Assembly (NCBI RefSeq): GCF_009796845.1 | Contig: NZ_CP047025.1 | Coordinates: 1,240,001 to 1,304,000, forward strand | Direction: 5' to 3' | DNA length: 64,000 bases | Source of the DNA: Cobetia sp. L2A1 | GTDB lineage: Bacteria > Pseudomonadota > Gammaproteobacteria > Pseudomonadales > Halomonadaceae | In this document: positions 1 through 9,797 of the stretch, piece by piece | Layout: every line of letters starts with the position of its first letter | Position numbering within the stretch: position 1 is the first letter of the stretch | Position numbers and translations under genes: made by a program | Notes under the pieces: model-generated | Told to the model about the DNA's origin: nothing | Database searches by the model: none | What the model saw: the letters and a program-made list of their open reading frames with translations, nothing else

Positions 1-105
1 CTGCGCATGCCGGTTCAGCTGCCGATACAGGCCATCAGCCTGTATAGCGATGACAGCCGCGACCTCCGTTCACAGCCGCCAGCAGCACGTGGTCACAAGG
101 CCTGA
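1..105 (+). CDS. 3' end of an unidentified gene upstream of suf (partial)
   Basis: Frame 1 stays open from the window edge to a TGA at 103-105 and encodes 34 residues ending in a basic tail. Only the C-terminus is visible, so no domain can be named. In related bacteria an Rrf2-type (IscR/SufR-like) regulator often precedes sufB; that is context only, and the tail itself proves nothing. Codon use looks normal for the window. Confidence 0.4.
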   Translation: MRMPVQLPIQAISLYSDDSRDLRSQPPAARGHKA

Positions 106-184
106 TTGAGCATCACGCGATCAGACAGAAAAATATGAGAGGCTTCGCTGCCATTCGGGCGAAGTGACCAAGAATATGCACAGA

Positions 185-201
185 CCCGGAGTCACTCCGG
201 G
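185..201. promoter_or_regulatory. 17-nt dyad directly before the sufB ribosome binding site
   Basis: CCCGGAGT and ACTCCGGG flank a single C, giving a perfect 8-bp inverted repeat. It abuts the sufB Shine-Dalgarno GAGAGGAG (201-208). It could be an operator or an mRNA hairpin that affects access to the start. Its function is unknown. Confidence 0.4.
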
Positions 202-214
202 AGAGGAGATCAGC

Positions 215-1657
215 ATGGCGAGCCAGGAGATGGAGCAGCTTGTACAGCGCGAGTACAAGCAGGGCTTCGTGACCGATATCGAAAGCGACACCATTCCGCC
301 AGGACTGGACGAGAGTGTGATCCGCTTTATCTCGGCCAAGAAGGGTGAGCCCGAGTGGATGCTTGAGTGGCGTCTGGATGCCTATCAGCAGTGGCTAAAG
401 ATGAAGGCTCCGTCCTGGGCGCATCTGAACTATCCAGATATCGACTATCAGGCGATTTCCTATTTCAGCGCGCCGAAGCGGCCAGAAGATCGTCCGCAGA
501 GCCTCGATGAAGTCGACCCCAAGCTGCTCGAGACCTACGAGAAGCTTGGCATTCCCCTGCATGAGCGTGCTGCACTGGCGGGTGTGGCGGTGGATGCGGT
601 GTTCGATTCCGTTTCCGTCACCACCACCTTCAAGAAAGAACTCTCTGAAGCGGGCGTGATCTTCTGCTCCATCTCAGATGCCATCAAGGACTATCCGGAC
701 CTGATCAAGCAGTATCTTGGTACCGTGGTGCCCAAGGCAGATAATTACTTCACTGCGCTCAATGCTGCCGTCTTTACTGATGGCTCTTTTGTGTTCGTGC
801 CGGAAGGTGTGACCTGCCCGATGGAGCTGTCCACCTATTTCCGCATCAATGCCGCCAACACCGGCCAGTTCGAGCGCACGCTGATCATCTGTGAAAAGCA
901 GGCGCAGGTGTCGTATCTGGAAGGCTGCACAGCTCCTCAGCGTGACGAGAACCAGTTGCATGCAGCGGTGGTTGAATTGATCGCGCTGGAAGATGCCTAC
1001 ATCAAGTACTCCACCGTCCAGAACTGGTATCCGGGCGATGAAGACGGCAAGGGTGGTATCTATAACTTCGTCACCAAGCGTGCCGATTGTCGCGGTGATC
1101 GCTCCAAGGTGTCCTGGACGCAGGTCGAGACTGGCTCTGCCATTACCTGGAAGTATCCGTCCTGCATCCTGCGCGGCAAGGATAGCGTCGGTGAGTTCTA
1201 CTCCGTCGCCGTGACCAATGGCCGTCAGCAGGCGGATACCGGCACCAAGATGATCCATATCGGCGAGGGCACCAAGTCCACCATCGTCTCCAAGGGTATC
1301 TCCGCCGGTAATTCTGAGCAGTCCTATCGTGGCTTGGTCAAGATAGGCCCGCGGGCCAAGGGTGCGCGCAACTTTACCCAGTGTGATTCGCTATTGATCG
1401 GCGACCGCTGTGGTGCACACACCTTCCCGTATCAAGAAATCGGCAATGCCAGTGCTACGGTCGAACACGAGGCAACGACCTCCAAGATCGGCGAAGATCA
1501 GCTGTTCTATTGCCGTCAGCGTGGTATCAGCGAAGAGGATGCGGTCAATATGATCGTCAACGGCTTCTGCAAGGATGTCTTCCAGGAGTTGCCGATGGAG
1601 TTCGCCGTCGAGGCTGAAGCCCTGCTTAACGTCACCCTTGAAGGGGCGGTCGGCTAG
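215..1657 (+). CDS. sufB: Fe-S cluster assembly protein SufB
   Basis: SufB is the scaffold subunit of the cytosolic SufBC2D complex, on which iron-sulfur clusters are built. At 480 aa the length is normal for the family. The conserved Cys of YLEGCTAP is about residue 238 and the Cys of GDRCGAH about residue 399; the Cys-rich central beta-helix core is typical. I chose ATG 215 (MASQEMEQ) over the in-frame ATG 164 because GAGAGGAG lies 6 nt before it. It is the first gene of sufBCDST, with a 77-nt gap before sufC. Identification is confident; sufA and sufE are not in the window. Confidence 0.97.
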   Translation: MASQEMEQLVQREYKQGFVTDIESDTIPPGLDESVIRFISAKKGEPEWMLEWRLDAYQQWLKMKAPSWAHLNYPDIDYQAISYFSAPKRPEDRPQSLDEVDPKLLETYEKLGIPLHERAALAGVAVDAVFDSVSVTTTFKKELSEAGVIFCSISDAIKDYPDLIKQYLGTVVPKADNYFTALNAAVFTDGSFVFVPEGVTCPMELSTYFRINAANTGQFERTLIICEKQAQVSYLEGCTAPQRDENQLHAAVVELIALEDAYIKYSTVQNWYPGDEDGKGGIYNFVTKRADCRGDRSKVSWTQVETGSAITWKYPSCILRGKDSVGEFYSVAVTNGRQQADTGTKMIHIGEGTKSTIVSKGISAGNSEQSYRGLVKIGPRAKGARNFTQCDSLLIGDRCGAHTFPYQEIGNASATVEHEATTSKIGEDQLFYCRQRGISEEDAVNMIVNGFCKDVFQELPMEFAVEAEALLNVTLEGAVG

Positions 1658-1734
1658 CGCTCGCGTTGCTCACTACAACGTCATCCCATTCTTGAGGGTC
1701 GCTCGCGGGCGGCCTGTCAGCAAAAGGTATCAAC

Positions 1735-2484
1735 ATGCTCGTAGTCAAAGATCTGCACGTTTCGGTTGAAGGCAAGGAAATCCTCAAGGGACTGGACCTG
1801 ACCATCAACAAGGGTGAAGTTCACGCCATCATGGGTCCTAACGGCGCGGGAAAGTCCACGCTGTCTTCCGTGATCGCGGGTAAGGACGGCTATGAAGTGA
1901 CCTCCGGCACCATCACCTATGAAGGCGAAGATGTGCTGGAAATGGCAGTTGAGGAGCGTGCGCGTGCCGGTCTCCTGCTGGGCTTTCAGTACCCGGTCGA
2001 GATTCCTGGGGTCAAGAACGTCTACCTGCTGAAAGCGGCGCTGAACGCCAAGCGTGAAGCTGAAGGTCTGGGCGATATTCCGGCACCGGAATTCATGAAA
2101 CTGATCCGCGAGAAGCTGGCCTTCATGCAGATGGATGCCAGCTTCCTGCAGCGCGCCGTCAATGAAGGTTTCTCCGGTGGTGAGAAGAAGCGCAACGAGA
2201 TTCTGCAGATGCTGATACTGGAGCCGAAGCTTGCGATGCTCGACGAGATCGACTCTGGTCTTGATATCGATGCGCTGAAAGTGGTGGCCAAGGGTGTCAA
2301 CTCACTGCGCAGCGCAGATCGCGCCGTATTGATGGTGACTCACTACCAGCGCCTGCTTGAGCACATCGTGCCGGACCACATCCATGTGCTGATAGATGGA
2401 CGTATCGTCAAGTCTGGTGACAAGTCGTTGGCGCTTGAACTTGAAGCTCATGGTTATGACTGGCTGCAAGAGGAAACCGCGTAA
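1735..2484 (+). CDS. sufC: Fe-S cluster assembly ATPase SufC
   Basis: SufC is the ABC-type ATPase of the SufBCD scaffold and works in the cytosol without a membrane partner. The 249 residues show Walker A GPNGAGKS at 34-41, the signature FSGGEKKRNE, and Walker B with LAMLDEID. The SGGEKKR signature is typical of SufC rather than of transport ATPases. AAGGT before ATG 1735 serves as the ribosome binding site. Its stop overlaps the start of sufD (TAATG), indicating translational coupling. Confidence 0.97.
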   Translation: MLVVKDLHVSVEGKEILKGLDLTINKGEVHAIMGPNGAGKSTLSSVIAGKDGYEVTSGTITYEGEDVLEMAVEERARAGLLLGFQYPVEIPGVKNVYLLKAALNAKREAEGLGDIPAPEFMKLIREKLAFMQMDASFLQRAVNEGFSGGEKKRNEILQMLILEPKLAMLDEIDSGLDIDALKVVAKGVNSLRSADRAVLMVTHYQRLLEHIVPDHIHVLIDGRIVKSGDKSLALELEAHGYDWLQEETA

Positions 2485-3896
2485 TGACAGCACTTGCTAC
2501 CGCGTCCGTTCCCGGCAGCGAAGTTTTCGCAAGCGAATTCGCTGCCCGTAAATCGCGCTTTTCCGCTGATCCGAGCTGGATGGCTGCGCGCCGCCAGGCC
2601 GGCATCGCGCGCTTCGAGGCTCTCGGCCTGCCGACGCGCAAGGTTGAAGCCTGGAAGTACACTGATACCCAGGCGCTGGGTCGTGAAGCCTATCAGTTGG
2701 CTGACGATGCAACGCTCGCTGCATCCGTGATGCAGGCATTGGCACTTGATATTGATGCCTATCGCCTGGTGTTCGTCGATGGACTCTATAACGCTGAACT
2801 GTCTGATGTTGCGGGTCTGCCAGACACGGTACGTGTCGTGCCGCTGTCTCACGCCATCGTCAATCAGCCAGAAGTGGTCGGTGGTTCTCTGAATCGGCTG
2901 ACCGGTATCGACTTTACGCCGTTTGTGGCGCTGAACTCTGCCTTTACCGAAGAAGGTGCGGTGATTCAGGTCGGCCCGCGGACGGTGCTTGATAAGCCGG
3001 TATACGCACTGTTCATCTCGCGTGCCGCCGTCGAAGGTCAGCCGCTGACCATGAGTCACCCGCGCTTGCTAGTGCAGATGGGAAGCCGGGCCGAGGCCAG
3101 TGTGATCGAGCACCACATCGGCGAGGTTGGTGCGACCAACTTCACCAACTTGGTCGCCGAAGTGATGCTGGAACGCGGCGCCGTGCTCAATCACTACAAG
3201 TTGGGGGAAGCGGCCACAGGCGAGACACATATCGCCTCGGTGCAGGTTGATCAGCCGCGCGACAGCCAATATCGCTCCGTCAGTCTCAATACCGGCGGTG
3301 GCCTGGTGCGCAACGATATCGTCTGCGATCTCAATGGCAACAACGCCCATGCGCGTCTGGATGGTCTGTTCTTTGGTCGTGATCGCCAGCACGTGGATAC
3401 CCACACGCTGGTCAATCACAACGAAGCACTGACGTTCTCCGACGAGAACTACAAGGGTATTCTCGCGGACCGTGCGCGTGGCGTGTTCAATGGCCGCGTG
3501 CTGGTCAAGCGCGATAGCCAGAAGATCGAGGCGCATCAGAACAACGCCAATCTGCTGCTTTCAGACCGCGCAGAGATCAACACCAAGCCGGAGCTTGAGA
3601 TCTACGCCGATGACGTCAAGTGCTCTCATGGCACCACGACGGGACAGCTCGACGAAGGCGCTGTCTTTGCCCTGCGTGCTCGCGGTATCGACGAACAGAC
3701 AGCACGCGGACTGCTGACGCTGGCCTTCGCCAATGAAGTCATGAGTGGTCTTGGTATCGACGCTATCGCTGAACGCATCGAACGCAGTGTTGCGGGCCGT
3801 TTGCCGTCGCGTTTCCACCTCGATGAGCTGGTTGATCTGAGCGTCGAGCTGGCTGGTGGTGCGGTGGCTGTGGCGCGTGATGAGGACTTCGCATGA
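2484..3896 (+). CDS. sufD: Fe-S cluster assembly protein SufD
   Basis: SufD is the SufB paralogue that completes the SufBC2D scaffold and is needed for iron acquisition during cluster assembly. The protein has 470 aa, slightly longer than the roughly 420 aa of the E. coli protein. Its C-terminal half has the SufB/SufD beta-helix core, with EINTKPELEIYADDVKCSHG and a following GATTG-like segment that are diagnostic of the family. It starts by 1-nt overlap with sufC and its stop overlaps sufS by ATGA, so the operon is tightly coupled. Confidence 0.96.
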   Translation: MTALATASVPGSEVFASEFAARKSRFSADPSWMAARRQAGIARFEALGLPTRKVEAWKYTDTQALGREAYQLADDATLAASVMQALALDIDAYRLVFVDGLYNAELSDVAGLPDTVRVVPLSHAIVNQPEVVGGSLNRLTGIDFTPFVALNSAFTEEGAVIQVGPRTVLDKPVYALFISRAAVEGQPLTMSHPRLLVQMGSRAEASVIEHHIGEVGATNFTNLVAEVMLERGAVLNHYKLGEAATGETHIASVQVDQPRDSQYRSVSLNTGGGLVRNDIVCDLNGNNAHARLDGLFFGRDRQHVDTHTLVNHNEALTFSDENYKGILADRARGVFNGRVLVKRDSQKIEAHQNNANLLLSDRAEINTKPELEIYADDVKCSHGTTTGQLDEGAVFALRARGIDEQTARGLLTLAFANEVMSGLGIDAIAERIERSVAGRLPSRFHLDELVDLSVELAGGAVAVARDEDFA

Positions 3897-5137
3897 GCGC
3901 GCTCGATAATCTGATGCTGGATGTGGTGCGCGTGCGCGACGACTTCCCGATTCTCGAGCGCCGTGTTCATGGTGATGTGCCGCTGATCTATCTGGATAGT
4001 GCTGCGACCAGTCAGACGCCCATCGCGGTGATTGATGCGATGAGCGATTATTATCGCACCATGAATTCCAACATCCACCGTGGGCTGCACAGCTTGGCAG
4101 ATGAAGCGACAGCGGCGTATGAAGGCTCGCGTGAGAAGGTACGCAACTTCATCAATGCACGCCTGACGCGTGAGGTGATCTTTACGCGCGGCACCACTGA
4201 GGCGATCAATCTGGTCGCCAATAGTTGGGGCGCCAACTGGCTGCATGCCGGTGATGAAGTATTGATATCGGTCATGGAGCATCACGCCAATATCGTGCCG
4301 TGGCAGCTACTGGCTGAGCGCCTCGATATCACGCTCAAGGTCATTCCTTGTGATGACGATGGCGTGTTGGACATGAATGCCTACCGTGACTTGCTGGGCA
4401 AGAAGACGCGGCTTGTATGTGTCAATCACGTCTCCAATGCGCTGGGTAGCATCAATCCAGTCACGGAGATGGCACGCCTGGCACATGAGCATGACGCGTT
4501 GATTCTGGTCGATGGCGCTCAAGCAGTGCCGCATCAACAAGTCGACGTACGCGCGATCGATGCCGACTTCTATGTTTTTTCTGGCCACAAGATGTACGGC
4601 CCGACGGGAGTCGGCGTGCTCTATGGCAAGGAAGCGTTGCTTGAGGCCATGCCGCCTTGGCAGGGTGGTGGGGAGATGATCCGTACGGTGTCGTTTGAGA
4701 ACGGCACATTGTTTGCTGATCTGCCACACAAGTTCGAAGCAGGTACGCCGGCCATCGCGGAAGTCATCGGGTTGGGCAAGGCCATTGATTGGTTGGACTG
4801 CACCCATATGGGGCTGATCACGCGCTGGGAACAGCATCTGATCACGCATGCCACTGAGCGCATGCTGCAGGTGGATGGCCTGCGTATCATCGGTAACTCG
4901 CCGAACAAGGCGGGAGCGATTTCCTTCGTGGTCGATGGTGCGCATGCGCAGGATATCGGTCTGTTGATCGATCAGCTGGGGGTGGCCATTCGTACTGGTC
5001 ACCATTGTGCTCAGCCGGTGCTGCGTCGCTTCGGTGTCGATGCGACTTGTCGTGCCTCGTTCGCGGCCTACAACACGCCGGAAGAAATCGATCTGTTTGT
5101 CGATGCGCTTGAGCGTGTGCTGACGATGGTGCGATGA
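3893..5137 (+). CDS. sufS: Cysteine desulfurase SufS (class II)
   Basis: SufS is a PLP enzyme that removes sulfur from cysteine as an enzyme-bound persulfide and supplies it to SufBCD. At 414 aa the length is normal. The PLP lysine lies in FSGHKMYGPTG (about K233) and the persulfide cysteine in RTGHHCAQP (about C372), the class II (SufS/CsdA) arrangement. It overlaps sufD by 4 nt. SufS normally needs a sulfur acceptor such as SufE or SufU; none is encoded in the window, so the partner must lie elsewhere. Confidence 0.97.
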   Translation: MSALDNLMLDVVRVRDDFPILERRVHGDVPLIYLDSAATSQTPIAVIDAMSDYYRTMNSNIHRGLHSLADEATAAYEGSREKVRNFINARLTREVIFTRGTTEAINLVANSWGANWLHAGDEVLISVMEHHANIVPWQLLAERLDITLKVIPCDDDGVLDMNAYRDLLGKKTRLVCVNHVSNALGSINPVTEMARLAHEHDALILVDGAQAVPHQQVDVRAIDADFYVFSGHKMYGPTGVGVLYGKEALLEAMPPWQGGGEMIRTVSFENGTLFADLPHKFEAGTPAIAEVIGLGKAIDWLDCTHMGLITRWEQHLITHATERMLQVDGLRIIGNSPNKAGAISFVVDGAHAQDIGLLIDQLGVAIRTGHHCAQPVLRRFGVDATCRASFAAYNTPEEIDLFVDALERVLTMVR

Positions 5138-5329
5138 CATCTACGCGCTGACATTCATGCGCTGATACCGACATGACAATCTGTCGAAACACGTGAATGA
5201 GGCTCGCATCTGGCGGGCCTCATTCACAGCGCAGTGAGCCATCACCACTGGCGTCTCGGCGGCGTGTTTCGCGAATGGAGTTTTAGCAGGAGTCGCAAGG
5301 CTCTCGCAGTACCCGCGCAAGGAGAGGGC

Positions 5330-5905
5330 ATGAGCCACATTGAAGATCAGCTGGCTAGCCTCGGCAAAGGCCAGAAGATGCCGTTGCAGCGAGATGTGGA
5401 AGGCATATCGGTACCGTTTGGCCAGTCCGTGACGCTGCATGAAGATGCGGTGGTTGAGGTCATGCAAGCCAAGGGGGGGACGGTCAGTGTGGCCTTTGAG
5501 GGTCGCATGTATCTCATCGAGAGTTTTAGCCTTGATGCGCTAGGGCTTGATGCAGTACCTCGTCCGAACTTGCCTGCCGGCCAGTCCGATGCTGATATTG
5601 AAGCATTCGTCTGGGCACAGTTACGCACCTGTTTTGATCCGGAGATCCCGGTCGATATCGTCGAGCTGGGACTGGTATACGGCTGCCGGATTGATACCCT
5701 GATCAGCGGCGAGAAGATGGTCAATCTCAAGATGACGCTGACTGCGCCAGGGTGTGGCATGGGCAACGTGATTGCTGAAGATGCCAAGCGCAAGATTCTG
5801 GGCGCTGATGATGTTTCCAAGGTGCATGTCGAAATCGTCTTCGCGCCGGCCTGGTCACGCGAGATGATGAGTGAAGACGCCCGTCTCGAACTGGGTATGT
5901 TCTGA
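5330..5905 (+). CDS. sufT: SufT family Fe-S assembly protein (MIP18/DUF59)
   Basis: This 191-aa protein carries the MIP18/DUF59 domain in its second half: FDPEIPVDIVELGLVY followed by LTAPGCGMG, whose cysteine is the conserved one. SufT proteins help mature or repair Fe-S enzymes and commonly end suf operons. I chose ATG 5330 (MSHIEDQL) because GGAGAG lies just before it; an upstream in-frame ATG at 5234 would add 32 unlikely residues. The gap from sufS is 192 nt with no strong terminator, so it probably belongs to the operon. Confidence 0.9.
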   Translation: MSHIEDQLASLGKGQKMPLQRDVEGISVPFGQSVTLHEDAVVEVMQAKGGTVSVAFEGRMYLIESFSLDALGLDAVPRPNLPAGQSDADIEAFVWAQLRTCFDPEIPVDIVELGLVYGCRIDTLISGEKMVNLKMTLTAPGCGMGNVIAEDAKRKILGADDVSKVHVEIVFAPAWSREMMSEDARLELGMF

Positions 5906-6162
5906 GTGTCTGGAGCTGGCATTACGCTTCAAGCGCGTAGAGCCAAGTATCTAGAGGATATACAGTATCGGCGGGAGACCGATAACGTCGATACTGCGTT
6001 CCGTCAATGAAGGTCAGGGTTGTCGAATCATCGGGAACCTCCTGACCATTGTGTTTTCCAAGTCGTGCTGACGACCGCCTGGCCATGACGTTGCCGTAGG
6101 TGCGTATTGTCGCGCGTGCATGACTGTTTCCCGTCCCACCTGCCTGCAAGGAAGACCCACTG

Positions 6163-6768
6163 ATGCGATTCCAGACCGCGCTACGCTATCTGACCGCCAC
6201 CCTGATCATGAGTACTGCTGTCAGTGCTCAGGCTTCATGGAAGCTGGACGGTGATGCCTCTCAGCTTACCTTCCAGACCACCAAGATGGCCAAGACTGGT
6301 GCCAGCACTGTCGAGACTCATGCATTCGACTCCTGGCGTGCTCGCGTCAATGACAAGGGGCAGCTCTCGGTTGAGATCGATCTGGATTCTGCCAAGACCG
6401 GTATCGAGATTCGTGACCAGCGCGTCAGCGAAAAGCTCTTTGAGGCAGGCACCTATCCACTGGCCGTGATGACCGCCACACTCGACATGCCGACCCTGGA
6501 TGTCATGGAGCCGGGTGATACTCAGGAAATGGAGGTTGATGGTCAATTGACGCTGCACGACAGCACTCAGTCATTGCCACTGAGTCTGCAGGTGACGCGC
6601 CTGAGAGGCGATCAGTGGTTAGTACAGACCGTCAAGCCAGTGATGGTTGATGCCGATAAGTTCTCGTTGGTGGGCGGAATTCGTACTCTGCGTGATCTCG
6701 CAGGTTTGGGTGATATTGCCACTCAGGTACCTGTGGCGGTGAAGGCTGTGATGGTCAAGGAAGAGTAA
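6163..6768 (+). CDS. YceI family periplasmic protein
   Basis: A 201-aa secreted protein with an N-terminal signal peptide (basic start, hydrophobic core, cleavage near AQA-SW). The rest is a YceI-like lipocalin-type beta barrel: WKLDGDASQLTFQTTK at the start, a central SVEIDLDSAKTGIEIRDQR block and a late LTLHDSTQSLPL block. YceI proteins bind polyisoprenoid-like lipids and are often induced by base or osmotic stress. AAGGAAG precedes the ATG. It appears monocistronic; the 257 nt before it contain no convincing gene. Confidence 0.88.
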   Translation: MRFQTALRYLTATLIMSTAVSAQASWKLDGDASQLTFQTTKMAKTGASTVETHAFDSWRARVNDKGQLSVEIDLDSAKTGIEIRDQRVSEKLFEAGTYPLAVMTATLDMPTLDVMEPGDTQEMEVDGQLTLHDSTQSLPLSLQVTRLRGDQWLVQTVKPVMVDADKFSLVGGIRTLRDLAGLGDIATQVPVAVKAVMVKEE

Positions 6769-6929
6769 TATCAAAACGTACTTGCCTACGCTTCGCACTG
6801 CTGGTCGGTATAGTGCTGGTGATGCAGTGCTAGCGATGGGCCAGTCGCTTGGGTAGGCTGGGCGCTCATGCCTGCGTGACGTGACAGGTAACGGCGAGAA
6901 GGGTTGGCAGGGATGGGCGTGGGGAACAG

Positions 6930-7853
6930 ATGCAGCGAGTGATAAAACGGGCCGCTCTGGTGATTATCGCCTTGCTGGTGGCTGGCGTGTTGGTATTGGT
7001 CGGGCTCAACTTGTGGGTTGTGATGGCAACCCGCGATCGTATTGCTGCGTCTCCACTCACCTGCGAGAGTCGTGAGGTTGGTATCGTGTTTGGCACCTCT
7101 CATGGATTGGTGGGGGGAGGAAGTAACCCTCACTATCAAGCCCGCCTCGACACGGCTGCTCAGCTTTACCGATTACATCGCGTCTCCAATCTATTGTTGT
7201 CGGGCGACAATCGTACTCGTTACTACAATGAGCCAATGACCATGTGGCGGGACTTGCGGGCACGCAATGTCCCACAGCAGTTCATGACACTGGATTACGC
7301 GGGTTTCTCCACTTTCGACACGCTGGTGCGCGCGAAAAAAGTGTTTGGTGTCAGTGAGGCGATACTGGTGACGCAACCGTGGCATCTGCCCCGAGCACTG
7401 TTCATTGCAGATGCCATCGGGCTTGACGCCAGCGGCTGCCCTGCCATATCCGAAAGTCAGACATCGAATATCAAACTGACGTTGCGTGAGTGGTTGGCGC
7501 GTGCCGCCACCGTAGGCGATTTGTATCTTTGGGGACGCACACCACGTTTTCTCGGTCCGCAGGAAAGGTTGCCCACTCCGGTGTTATCACCATCGCTATC
7601 GGTGAAAGCGTCGGTGGAAATTTCGCAGCTGGATATGAAGGCACCTGTGTTGCTCGCATGGCCCTTGCAGAGGTCTCATGATGTATCGCCTACGTCTGTG
7701 CTCTTGAAGCCACAGCCGTTAGCACGGGTGCCGCTGAAGGTGGTGCGGAGTGAGGAGAAGGGCGTGCTGCTAGTCATGAAGAAGTTGTTGCCGAACGTCA
7801 GACAGAGCCTTGCAATATTGCTGAATCACGAAGCAGCTCCCATGAAAGATTGA
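6930..7853 (+). CDS. SanA/ElyC/YdcF-type (DUF218) envelope protein
   Basis: This 307-aa protein starts with one transmembrane segment (about residues 8-30), followed by a DUF218 domain: GIVFGTSHGLVGGGSNPHY, then LLLSGDNR, and WHLPRALFIA, with GLDASGC closing the fold. It most resembles SanA, an inner membrane protein with its domain in the periplasm that affects envelope permeability and vancomycin resistance. SanA is about 240 aa; here about 90 extra C-terminal residues follow that I cannot assign. GGGGAACAG precedes the ATG. A strong terminator follows at once. Confidence 0.85.
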   Translation: MQRVIKRAALVIIALLVAGVLVLVGLNLWVVMATRDRIAASPLTCESREVGIVFGTSHGLVGGGSNPHYQARLDTAAQLYRLHRVSNLLLSGDNRTRYYNEPMTMWRDLRARNVPQQFMTLDYAGFSTFDTLVRAKKVFGVSEAILVTQPWHLPRALFIADAIGLDASGCPAISESQTSNIKLTLREWLARAATVGDLYLWGRTPRFLGPQERLPTPVLSPSLSVKASVEISQLDMKAPVLLAWPLQRSHDVSPTSVLLKPQPLARVPLKVVRSEEKGVLLVMKKLLPNVRQSLAILLNHEAAPMKD

Positions 7854-7860
7854 AGGCCGC

Positions 7861-7915
7861 GACATAAAAAACGCCCCATCCCTCATGTTATGAGGGATGG
7901 GGCGTTTTTTATGTC
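7861..7915. terminator. Bidirectional rho-independent terminator
   Basis: A perfect 26-bp inverted repeat with a 3-nt loop (GTT at 7887-7889). A GC-rich core ATCCC/GGGAT is flanked by A6 and T6, so it can end transcription from the SanA-like gene on the plus strand and from the opposite direction. It sits between two convergent genes. Confidence 0.93.
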
Positions 7916-7967
7916 AGAACTGGAGAGCACTGATGGCAACGTATGTCAGGTCATATTCGGCAGGACA

Positions 7968-8426
7968 TCATCCTGCGCGTCGCCGCGCGGCCTGGCCTGT
8001 CTGACGACGATAGAGCTCGCGGATCAGACTGCGGCAATTGCTAAAGCATCCTTCGAGCACTTTCTCGATGCTATCAGGCAAAGGGTGAGTGAAAGCCGTC
8101 GAACAGGCTTGCATCAGTACACGCTCTTGCTCTAGCAATTCGTTGATCAGCACCTGATTGTCGTTGCTGACGATACTTTTCAGGCGACTCCATAGCCACA
8201 TGTAGTCATCGCGCTCGACGTCAGCGTCACGCGGCATCAGACTGAGATGCTTGCGCGTCTCGGTTTCAAGTGCCTGCTTGAGCTCTACACGGCGGGCGTA
8301 GAACGGCTCAAATGCCTTCAATAGCCCGGGATGCAGCCGCTCGGCGTTATCCTCGAAATAATCAAGACTGTCTGCCAGGGCTTCCTGGACGCTATCCATC
8401 GCCACTTGGCGATTGTCGAGAAACAT
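7968..8426 (-). CDS. Predicted four-helix-bundle protein (DUF2383-like)
   Basis: A 152-aa, charged, all-alpha protein without signal peptide or membrane segment. The arrangement (a first helix with a hydroxyl/acidic face, an Arg-Glu-Leu second helix FYARRVELKQAL, then WLWSRLKSIV and a final ELLEQERVLMQA) resembles the ferritin-like PA2169/DUF2383 bundle. This is a fold-level impression and the match is not strong. A very good Shine-Dalgarno (AGGAGGTGA) lies before ATG 8426. It is convergent with the SanA-like gene. Confidence 0.65.
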   Translation of the reverse strand: MFLDNRQVAMDSVQEALADSLDYFEDNAERLHPGLLKAFEPFYARRVELKQALETETRKHLSLMPRDADVERDDYMWLWSRLKSIVSNDNQVLINELLEQERVLMQACSTAFTHPLPDSIEKVLEGCFSNCRSLIRELYRRQTGQAARRRAG

Positions 8427-8601
8427 GTGCGGTCACCTCCTCCGTCAGGAGAGATTGTGCGGGCGAAAACAGTGTTTTTCTACCCCTGGGGTGCAGAAAG
8501 TCCTGATATTTATTTATTCGCTACCATTTTGCCTAGTTTACGACAGTTGCGTGGCATTCATGTGACGCACATCAATAGCAATAAGTTATGTGCAAGACCC
8601 A

Positions 8602-8640
8602 CAAGAATGGGTGCGCCGTTAGCGGACGCACCCATTCTTG
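8602..8640. terminator. Hairpin between rimK and the upstream gene
   Basis: CAAGAATGGGTGCG (8602-8615) pairs perfectly with 8627-8640; an inner CCG/CGG can extend the stem. It lies 39 nt past the rimK stop codon. The flanking T-tracts are short, so it is a weak terminator or a 3'-end stabilising hairpin. Confidence 0.6.
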
Positions 8641-8678
8641 TCTTTCAAAGCAGGGCAAGCCATATGTTGCCCCAGACG

Positions 8679-9587
8679 TCAGCCCTTGGGCTTGGGTGGG
8701 ATCTTCTTGGTAGGGGCAGCGCACTTGGTAATGTGGTCGATAATCAAGCCGGCAATGTCCTTTCCGGTAGACGTCTCTATGCCTTGCAAGCCAGGCGAAG
8801 AGTTCACTTCCATGATCACCGGGCCGTGGTTGGCACGTAGCAGGTCGACGCCAGCGACTGATAGGCCCATCGCCTTGGCTGCGCGGATAGCCGTGGAGCG
8901 CTCCTCCGGCGTGATGCGAATCTCGCTGGCGGTACCGCCACGGTGCAGATTGGAGCGGAACTCGCCCTCAGCCGCCTGACGCTTCATGGAAGCAACGACC
9001 TTGTCACCCACTACCAGGCAGCGGATGTCGGCACCACGCGCTTCCTTGATGTACTCCTGCACCATGATATTGGCTTTCATGCCCATGAAGGCTTGAATGA
9101 CGCTCTCAGCTGCCTGATTGGTCTCGGCCAGTACTACGCCAATGCCCTGAGTGCCTTCCAGCAGCTTGATGACCAACGGTGCGCCCTTGACCATCTTGAT
9201 CAAATCAGGGATGTCATCCGGAGAATGGGCGAATCCGGTGACCGGCAGTCCGAGGCCCTTGCGTGATAGCAGCTGAAGCGAACGCAGCTTGTCACGTGAG
9301 CGCGCGATGGCCACAGAGTCATTGACGACATAGGTGCCCATCATTTCGAATTGGCGTAGTACCGCGCAGCCGTAGAAAGTGACTGATGAACCGATCCGCG
9401 GAATCACGGCATCAAAATGCTCGATTTCAGCGCCCTTGTAATGGATAGAGGGACGATGCGACGCGATATTCATGTAACAGCGAAGTGTGTCGACCACGCG
9501 TGCGGTATGGCCACGGGCCTCCGCTGCCTCGATCAGACGACGGGTGGAGTAAAGGCGTGAATTACGCGACAGGATACCGATATGCAT
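8679..9587 (-). CDS. rimK: Ribosomal protein S6 glutamate ligase RimK
   Basis: RimK is an ATP-grasp ligase that adds glutamate residues to the C-terminus of ribosomal protein S6 and so changes the translated proteome. The 302-aa length is normal. ATP-grasp features are visible: [17 protein letters not shown] (phosphate loop), [27 protein letters not shown] and [14 protein letters not shown] (metal ligands). GGAGGATTTC before the ATG is a good ribosome binding site. The next gene upstream on the same strand is a RimB-like protease, the usual RimK partner. Confidence 0.95.
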   Translation of the reverse strand: MHIGILSRNSRLYSTRRLIEAAEARGHTARVVDTLRCYMNIASHRPSIHYKGAEIEHFDAVIPRIGSSVTFYGCAVLRQFEMMGTYVVNDSVAIARSRDKLRSLQLLSRKGLGLPVTGFAHSPDDIPDLIKMVKGAPLVIKLLEGTQGIGVVLAETNQAAESVIQAFMGMKANIMVQEYIKEARGADIRCLVVGDKVVASMKRQAAEGEFRSNLHRGGTASEIRITPEERSTAIRAAKAMGLSVAGVDLLRANHGPVIMEVNSSPGLQGIETSTGKDIAGLIIDHITKCAAPTKKIPPKPKG

Positions 9588-9797
9588 GAAATCCTCCGGA
9601 GCCGGGATGGGCAGGCAGGGGGTAAGAACGAATACAAGAGAAGGGCTGACGTGACGCTTGTCAGGAAGCTTTGTTGCTGAGTGACGCGCCAGTCAGAGTC
9701 GCTGGGCTGGCATCTCCATATTGCTAACGACCGTTTCTTGGTGGCCGTATCTTCAAAGGTGGCGCTTTATTGGTTGAGCCTATGTGGCTACGGGGTA

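Noticed and set aside
5922..6149. 75-codon minus frame between sufT and the YceI gene
   Set aside because: No ribosome binding site and no recognisable product; the frame is likely to be chance in the YceI promoter region.
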